Part shown: positions 57,878 to 64,000 of the stretch, one piece after another
How positions within the stretch are numbered: the first letter of the stretch is position 1
Layout of the letters: every line of letters begins with the position of its first letter
Assembly: GCA_023362775.1 (NCBI GenBank)
Contig: JALMGJ010000002.1
Location: forward strand, 71,339,414-71,403,413
Reading direction: 5' to 3'
Length of the DNA: 64,000 nucleotides
Source of the DNA: Charina bottae
Taxonomy: Eukaryota; Chordata; Lepidosauria; Squamata; Charinaidae
Translations under genes and position numbers: made by a program
The notes under the pieces: model-generated
What the model was told of the DNA's origin: nothing
What the model saw: only the letters and a program-made list of their open reading frames with translations
Database searches by the model: none

Positions 57878-58554
57878 ACCCTCAGTGGACATCCCTGGAA
57901 GGTAAATTGTCTTGCACTAACAAGTGTCAGGTTAGGTTAGATGATTTGGTCACAAACACTTATACTTCATATACATCTTTCCTGCAGCAGTGGTTCCTGC
58001 TGTCCTGTACGTCATCTGAATTTCACATCATATAAACACTGATTGTACTGGATTCTGATTAATGTTGTGCCCAACCTGAGTACTTCCACAAGCTAGTGTT
58101 TTTGCCTTCCCACCAAATTTTCCCACTGCTGCTGAGAAATTAACCAGTGTCCCACTAGCTATCCAAGGGAAGGTAACAACAATTGGTCCTCCAGCCAGAA
58201 CTCTGTTCTTCTTGTTCTTTGTTTTTCAGTGAGGGGGGGGAAGGATCCTAGTGCATTAGAGCATCAGTGCTGCCTCACAAATCCAGTGAGCAAGATGAAG
58301 AATGGGAGCAAGGCACAAGAGTGCCTTGCATTCAGGGCAGGGAGTGATCCAAGGAGCTGGGAGACAGAGTGAGAGTTTCCCCCTTGGAAAACCACCTGCC
58401 TCACAACTCCACAACAAGAACCACAGTACTCTCTTTGCAGCATTGACTGTGCTCCAGAATGTAGTTGCTGAAAAGCATTGTGGTGATGCAGGGATGTGGC
58501 ACCCATCTCAGATTGGCATAACTCAAATGTATGTGAAGGGCCTCTGTTTTCCAG

Positions 58555-58601
58555 TTACCTTAAAGTATTTTTCCTCTGGAAAAGAGGACACTTTAAGGTA
58601 A
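58555..58601. repeat. Short perfect-armed inverted repeat
   Basis: TTACCTTAAAGT and ACTTTAAGGTAA are exact inverse complements, and TCCTCT/AGAGGA inside them also pair, giving a 47-base hairpin. No T-run suggests a terminator, and none is expected here. Confidence 0.7.
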
Positions 58602-58659
58602 GAAAATTAAGTGTCTTGATGTACTACTGAAAGATTATAGAAGGTGCTATTTGTTATTG

Positions 58660-59040
58660 CAGAGCTTTCCAAACTTTTCATGTTGGTGACACAGTTTTTA
58701 GACATGCATCATTTCGCGACACACTCTTACAGCAGGGCACAAGGCAGGCACTAGGACCTGTGCGGAATCACAGCAGGTTTGGAGGCAGCCAGGCACAAGG
58801 CAGGCTCTAGGACCTGTGCAGAATCCTGGCAGGGCAGGTTTGGAGGCAGCAAGGCACAAGGCAGGCACTAGGACCTGTGCAGAATCCTGGCAGGGCAGGT
58901 TTGGAGGCAGCAAGGCACAAGGCAGGCACTAGGACCTGTGCAGAATCCTGGCAGGGCTCGGAGGCAGCAGCAGCCGCAACACACCCAGACACTGCAGCTG
59001 ACACACTAACATGTCCCGACACACAGTTTGGAAAGCTCAG
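58660..59040 (-). mobile_element. Non-autonomous hAT element, type a (381 bp)
   Basis: A perfect 8-bp target duplication TGTTATTG lies at 58652-58659 and 59041-59048. Ends CAGAGCTTTCCAAACTTTTC and CAGTTTGGAAAGCTCAG. Four tandem units carry the reverse complement of the type-a repeat, as in the 11093 copy but opposite in orientation. Confidence 0.92.
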
Positions 59041-60639
59041 TGTTATTGGTTTCTCCATTCGGCAGCCAACTTTACTGCCCATCCTTTCACATCTGGAATA
59101 TCTCCTTTGAAGGACATCCTTCATGAGATCATTCCTTCAATCTGTAAATTACATGTTATTCTTGGAATAATTGTAGTCTTTAAACACAGCTCTCATAAAT
59201 GTCCATAGGATTTCAGTGACTCTAAAATCAGTGGTTTGCGGGTGACAACTTCAGAGCTACTACAGTCTTCTATTCCTTCTCTTGGCCTATTCTCCTAAGT
59301 TCTGAATGATCAATAGAAGTCTTATTAGTAAACAACAGTGCACTATTAGATAGTTTTACTAAAGCTTTCCAACCCCAGGAAGGTAGTGAAAGGATTTCCA
59401 AAACAGAAAAATTACTTACTTGCTTTGTTTATATGCTGCACATTCCCAAAGGTTAGTCACCCAGAAACATATTGACTCTTTTCTCTCTTGTTTTCTCCAT
59501 CAACGTTGCTTTTATTTACATCTGTGGTAACAATATAAACTACTATAATCTGTTGCTGCTTCATGTATACAGTACAGTAACACATTAACTGGTATCTAAA
59601 TTAGTGCTGGATATGTCTAAGGCCCACAGTATTAGCATGAACTTACAAGACTCATTATGTGTTTGCACTGCAGAGTCACCAAAATGAGGCCAAAGTCCTT
59701 GACCGCAGCTTCTAAGTTTATTTAGTTAGAGTTTAGAAAGCAACTTACAATTGATGAGATTAAAATAAAATTCAGGCAAGAACATAATTAAAACATCATA
59801 AAACATATTAATATAACAGACTGAACTAAAAAGTCAAATATACTTTCAGGCCAGACTAAATAAAAACTTTTTGACTGCCAGGAATGATAGCAGAGAGGGA
59901 ATTATCTTGAGTCCCCTTAGCTGGTGGTTCTAAACTATGAAAAGATGTTTGAAAAAGTCACCAGACGTTTTATCACATGTTTCCCTCAAATGTTCCTCCA
60001 ATGGAATGAGATCAAGAGGAGGTCATCTCTGGACAGTCATACGGCCTGGAAAAGTTGGCTTCTCATATAACTGGATCCCAAATAGTATGAGGATGTACAG
60101 TATATTAGAACCAGGATTCTGAATCATGCATTTTAACAGACCAGGACCCAGTGGAATGATTTTGACAGAGGGAACGCATGATTTCTATAATTACTCCTGA
60201 TTGCTAGACTGACTTGGCCGCAAAAATTCTGGGTCAGCTGAAGTGTCTAAACACTTTCCAAAGTCAGCTTATTCAGAACATGTTAAAGCATTCCAAGCAG
60301 GGTAGTGACAAAAGCATGTGTCCCTATGACCAGAACAGTTGTTTCCATTAATGGGCTTACGTAGCACACCAGCAAAGGCAAAAGTATTCCCAGCCCCTGC
60401 TGAGATATGTTCACAACTGGGTTCAGAAGAGCCCCAACTGGCAAGACGAGGGTGTAATCCATTCATCACAGACTCAATCCATTTCCTACTCTGCCTTTGG
60501 GTGGTTCAGAAATAGCTTTGCCTTACCTGGATTAAGCCTCAATTAAGCCTGCTTTAGAGGAGGCTGGTTGGGACAATTGCCCTGGGCTGCACACATAGGG
60601 AGGCCTACACCAAAATGTAATTCAGTATTTGAAGTAGAA

Positions 60640-60966
60640 TCATAGAGTTGGAAGGTATCTTAAATAACATCTAATCCAACCCCCCAAGCAGTACAGGATC
60701 CAGTACAACATCTCTGGCAGCTGTCCATCCAGCCTGTGATTGAAGACCTCTAGTAAAGGAGACTTCACCATTTCATGTGCTAGTCTGTTCCACTGGCTGA
60801 TGGCTTGCACAGCCAGGAAGTTCCTCCAGATTTCTAATCTGAAGCTGCTTCCCTGTAATTTAAAAAAAAAATGGTTCTGGTGTTCCCTCTGGCAATGTAG
60901 AGTAAGTCCACTGCTTCTCCTGGGACAATCCTTCAGATATTTGAGGACTGCTATTATATCGCCCCC
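60640..60966 (-). mobile_element. CR1 LINE 3' end
   Basis: On the minus strand it encodes the CR1 ORF2 C-terminus (GGDIIAVLKYLKDC, FRLEIWRNFLAVQAISQWNR, LLEVFNHRLDGQLPEML) and ends in the terminal CCAACTCTATGATTCTA motif typical of CR1. The BovB at 60967 is inserted directly in its upstream side. Confidence 0.82.
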
Positions 60967-63900
60967 CTTCATGGATCACTGCCTTGTCGTGGCGAAGGGG
61001 CTTGCGTAACTCAATGAAGTCAGGTCAAGACGGACAGGTCATGACGGAGAGTTCTGACAAAACGTGGTCCACTGGAGGAGGAAATGGCAACCCACTCCAG
61101 TATCCTTGCCAAGAAAACCCCATGGACAGTATCAAAAGGCTAAAAGATATGATGCCAGAAGATGAGCCCCTCAGGTCGGAAGGTGTCCAATATGCTACTG
61201 GGGAAGAGCGGAGGGCAATTCCGAGTAGCTCCAGAAAGAGTGAAGCGGCTGGGCCAAAGCCGAAAGGACGCTCAGTTGTGGATGTGTCTGGAAGTGGAAG
61301 GAAAGTCCGATGCTGTAAAGAACAATATTACATAGGAACCTGGAATGTAAGATCAATGAATCAAGGTAAGCTGGATGTGGTCAAACATGAGATGACAAGA
61401 GTGAACATCGACATCTAGGGAATCAGCGAACTAAAATGGACAGGAATGGGCGAATTTAATTCAGGTGACCATTATATATACTACTGTGGGCAAGAATCCC
61501 TTAAAAGAAATGGAGTAGCCCTCATAGTCAATAAAAGAGTGGGAAAGGCAGTACTGGGGTACAACCTCAAAAATGACAGAATGATCTCAGTTCGAATCCA
61601 AGGCAAACCATTCAACATCACAGTAATCCAAGTCTATGCCCCAACCACTGATGCTGAAGAAGCTGAAGTCGACTGGTTCTATGAAGACCTACAACACCTT
61701 ATAGAACTAACACCAAAAAAAGATGTCCTTTTCATCATAGGGGACTGGAATGCTAAAGTAGGAAGTCAAGAAATAACCAGAATAACAGGCAAGTTCGGCC
61801 TTGGAGTACAAAATGAAGCAGGGCAAAGGCTAATAGAGTTTTGTCAAGAGAACAAGCTGGTCATAGCAAACACTCTTTTCCAACAACACAAGAAACGCCT
61901 CTACACATGGACATCACCAGATGGTCAATACCGAAATCAGATTGATTATATACTTTGCATCCAAAGATGGAGAAGCTCTATACAATCAGCAAAAACAAGA
62001 CCTGGAGCTGACTGTGGCTCAGATCATGAGCTTCTTATCGCAAAATTTAGGCTTAAATTGAAGAACGTAGGGAAAACCACTAGACCACTCAGGTATGACC
62101 TAAATCATATCCCTTATGAATACACAGTGGAGGTGAGGAATACATTTAAAGGATTAGATCTGGTAGACAGAGTGCCTGAAGAACTATGGATGGAGGTTCG
62201 TAACACTGTACAGGAGGCAGCAACTAAAACCATCCCAAAGAAAAAGAAAGGCAAGAAAGCAAAGTGGCTGTCTGATGAGGCTTTACAAATAGCTGAGGAA
62301 AGAAGGAAAGCAAAAGGCAAGGGGGAAAGGGAAAGATATAAGCAACTGAATGCAGATTTCCAGAGAATAGAAAGGAGAGATAAGAAGGCCTTCTTAAATG
62401 AACAATGCAAAGAAATCGAGGAAAACAATAGAATGCGGAAGACTAGAGATCTCTTCAAGAAAATCGGAGATATCAAGGGAACGTTTTGTGCAAAGATGGG
62501 CATGATAAAGGACAAAAAAGGCAGGGACCTAACAGAAGCAGAAGAGATTAAGAAGAGGTGGCAAGAATACACAGAAGAACTATACAAGAAAGATCTTAAT
62601 ATCCCTGATAAATACGATGGTGTGGTCACTGACCTTGAGCCGGACATCCTACAGAGTGAAGTCAAGTGGGCCTTAGGAAGCATTACAAACAACAAAGCTA
62701 GCGGAGAAGACAGTATCCCAGCTGAGCTATTTAAAATCCTAAAAGATGCTGCTGCTAAAGTGCTGCACTCAATATGCCAACAAATTTGGAAAACTCAACA
62801 GTGGCCACAGGATTGGAAAAGGTCAGTTTACATTCCAATTCCAAAGAAGGGCAATGCCAAAGAATGTTCAAACTACTGTACAATTGCGCTCATTTCACAT
62901 GCTAGCAAGGTTATGCTCAAAATCCTACAAGCTAGGCTTCAGCAGTATGTGAACCGAGAACTACCAGAAGTGCAAGCTGGGTTTCGAAGAGGCAGAGGAA
63001 CTAGAGATCAGATTGCCAACATTCGCTGGATCATGGAAAAAGCAAGAGAGTTCCAGAAAAACATCTACTTCTGCTTCATTGACTACGCTAAAGCCTTTGA
63101 TTGTGTGGATCACAACAAACTGTGGCAAAGTCTTAAAGAGATGGGAGTACCAGACCACCTTACCTCGCCGTAGAGTTCGGCTCTCAAACATTACATAACA
63201 GCCTCTTGGATTTTATATTTTTAATATTTAAATTTTATAAAGTATTTTATATGTTTTTAATTACTAACTTGACTGTAAACCGCCCAGAGTCCCCTTGTGG
63301 GGGGAGATGGGCGGTGATATAAGTTGGAAATAAATAAATAAAATAAATAAATTACCTGTCTCCTGAGAAACCTGTATGCGGGTCAAGAAGCAACAGTTAT
63401 AACCGGACATGGAACAACCAATTGGTTCAAAATTGGGAAAGGAGTACGACAAGGCTTTTTATTATCACCCTGCTTATTTAACTTATATGCAGAATACATA
63501 ATGAGAAAGGCTGGGCTGGATGAATCACAAGCCGGAGTTAAGATTGCCGGGAGAAATATCAACAACCTCAGATATGCAGACGATACCACCCTAATGGCAG
63601 AAAGTGAAGAGGAGGTAAAGAGCCTCTTGATGAGGGTGAAAGAGGAGAGTGCAAAAGCTGGCTTGAAACTCAACATTAAAAAAAACTCAGATCATGGCAT
63701 CTGGTCCCATCACCTCCTGGCAAATAGAAGGGGAAGAAATGGAAGCAGTGACAGATTTTATTTTCTTGGGCTCCAAGATCACCGCAGACAGTGACTGCAG
63801 CCATGAAATTAAAAGACGCTTGCTCCTGGGGAGGAAAGCTATGGCAAACCTAGACAGCATATTAAAAAGCAGAGACATCACCTTGCCGACAAAGGTCCGT

Positions 63901-64000
63901 ATAATTAAAGCTATGGTTTTCCCAGTAGTAATGTATGGCTGTGAGAGTTGGACCATAAGGAAGGCTGAGCACCGAAGAATTGATGCTTTCAAGCTGTGGT
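60967..64000 (+). mobile_element. RTE-BovB LINE of a second lineage (copy C), running off the window
   Basis: It starts with the BovB 5' leader (GCCTTGTCGTGGCGAAGGGG) and has the complete endonuclease and most of the reverse transcriptase. Its wording (MGEFNSGDHYIYYCGQESLK, FIIGDWNAKVG, RLYTWTSPDGQYRNQIDYIL) is closer to the BovB known from ruminants and snakes than to copies A, B and D here. It is broken by a TAG at 61416-61418 (NIDI* where relatives have NIDIL), an L2-type insertion at 63166-63351, and an extra A in a run near 63680. RYADDTT and MAESEEE are present. The 3' end is beyond base 64000. Confidence 0.92.
63166..63351 (+). mobile_element. L2-type 3' fragment inserted in BovB copy C
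   Basis: TTACCT at 63160-63165 and 63352-63357 is a short target duplication. Removing one copy plus the insert restores the BovB frame DHLTCLLRNLY. The insert ends TGTAAACCGCCCAGAGTCCC, GGGAGATGGGCGGTGATATA and an AAATAAAT tail. Confidence 0.82.

Larger units (their letters stand above)
56140..64000 (+). other. KBTBD12: KBTBD12 intron 4, incomplete
   Basis: Starts with GTCTGG. Stretches without recognised features are 56140-56343, 56821-57009, 57241-57369, 57441-57770, 57878-58554, 58602-58651 and 59049-60639. No acceptor plus coding sequence matching the last KBTBD12 exon is visible, so the intron probably runs past the window. Confidence 0.75.

Overview
This is eukaryotic genomic DNA from what is almost certainly a squamate reptile (lizard or snake). 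The repeats are the diagnostic evidence: Sauria-type tRNA SINEs, several RTE-BovB LINEs, CR1, L2-type and L1-type LINEs, an R4-clade LINE, Penelope-like elements and hAT MITEs, in the mixture known from squamates. No operons, prokaryotic genes or CRISPR arrays are present.

One host gene is visible. It runs on the plus strand and I identify it as KBTBD12 (a BTB-BACK-kelch protein). Four coding exons are supported, each with GT/AG borders and phases that fit together: 5923-6992 (start codon, BTB, BACK, first kelch sequence), 9187-9457, 23979-24129 and 55942-56139. Together they give about 563 codons and end in the middle of a codon. The last roughly 60 codons expected from the family are not seen and probably lie beyond base 64000. 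A splice acceptor at 5817-5818 implies an upstream non-coding exon, and the 5' leader carries a 14-codon upstream ORF. Introns 1 to 3 are about 2.2, 14.5 and 31.8 kb; intron 4 exceeds 7.8 kb.

Almost everything else is transposable-element sequence in the upstream region and introns. (1) Nine non-autonomous hAT elements of 131-381 bp share one terminal-repeat family, fall into three internal types, and all have 8-bp target duplications. (2) Three more hAT-like palindromic MITEs belong to a second family. (3) Four BovB copies belong to two lineages. One, at 37769-40991, is full length with an uninterrupted 1010-codon ORF and a perfect 12-bp target duplication, but it carries an R-to-W change in a conserved reverse-transcriptase block. 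(4) Three copies of an L1-derived element (14096-18647, 37355-42649, 44703-46167) have a 5' leader, a short ORF and a 3' tail but no ORF2, and resemble the HAL1 arrangement. Two of them host BovB insertions. (5) An R4-clade LINE (49150-52136) has a tRNA-like sequence at its 5' end and is split by a 5'-truncated Penelope-like element with a 13-bp target duplication. (6) CR1, L2-type, L1, SINE and LTR-like remnants fill in between.

The order of events can often be read from nesting and target duplications, for example L1-derived element, then BovB at 37-42 kb, and R4, then Penelope at 49-52 kb. I see no undescribed multi-gene system. The most unusual observations are a 129-bp perfect copy of flanking DNA inside the L1-derived element at 37.5 kb, SINE heads joined to different LINE-type tails, hammerhead-ribozyme-like cores in both Penelope tails, and the tRNA-like head of the R4 element. 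All calls were made by reading the sequence; nothing was searched or aligned by computer.
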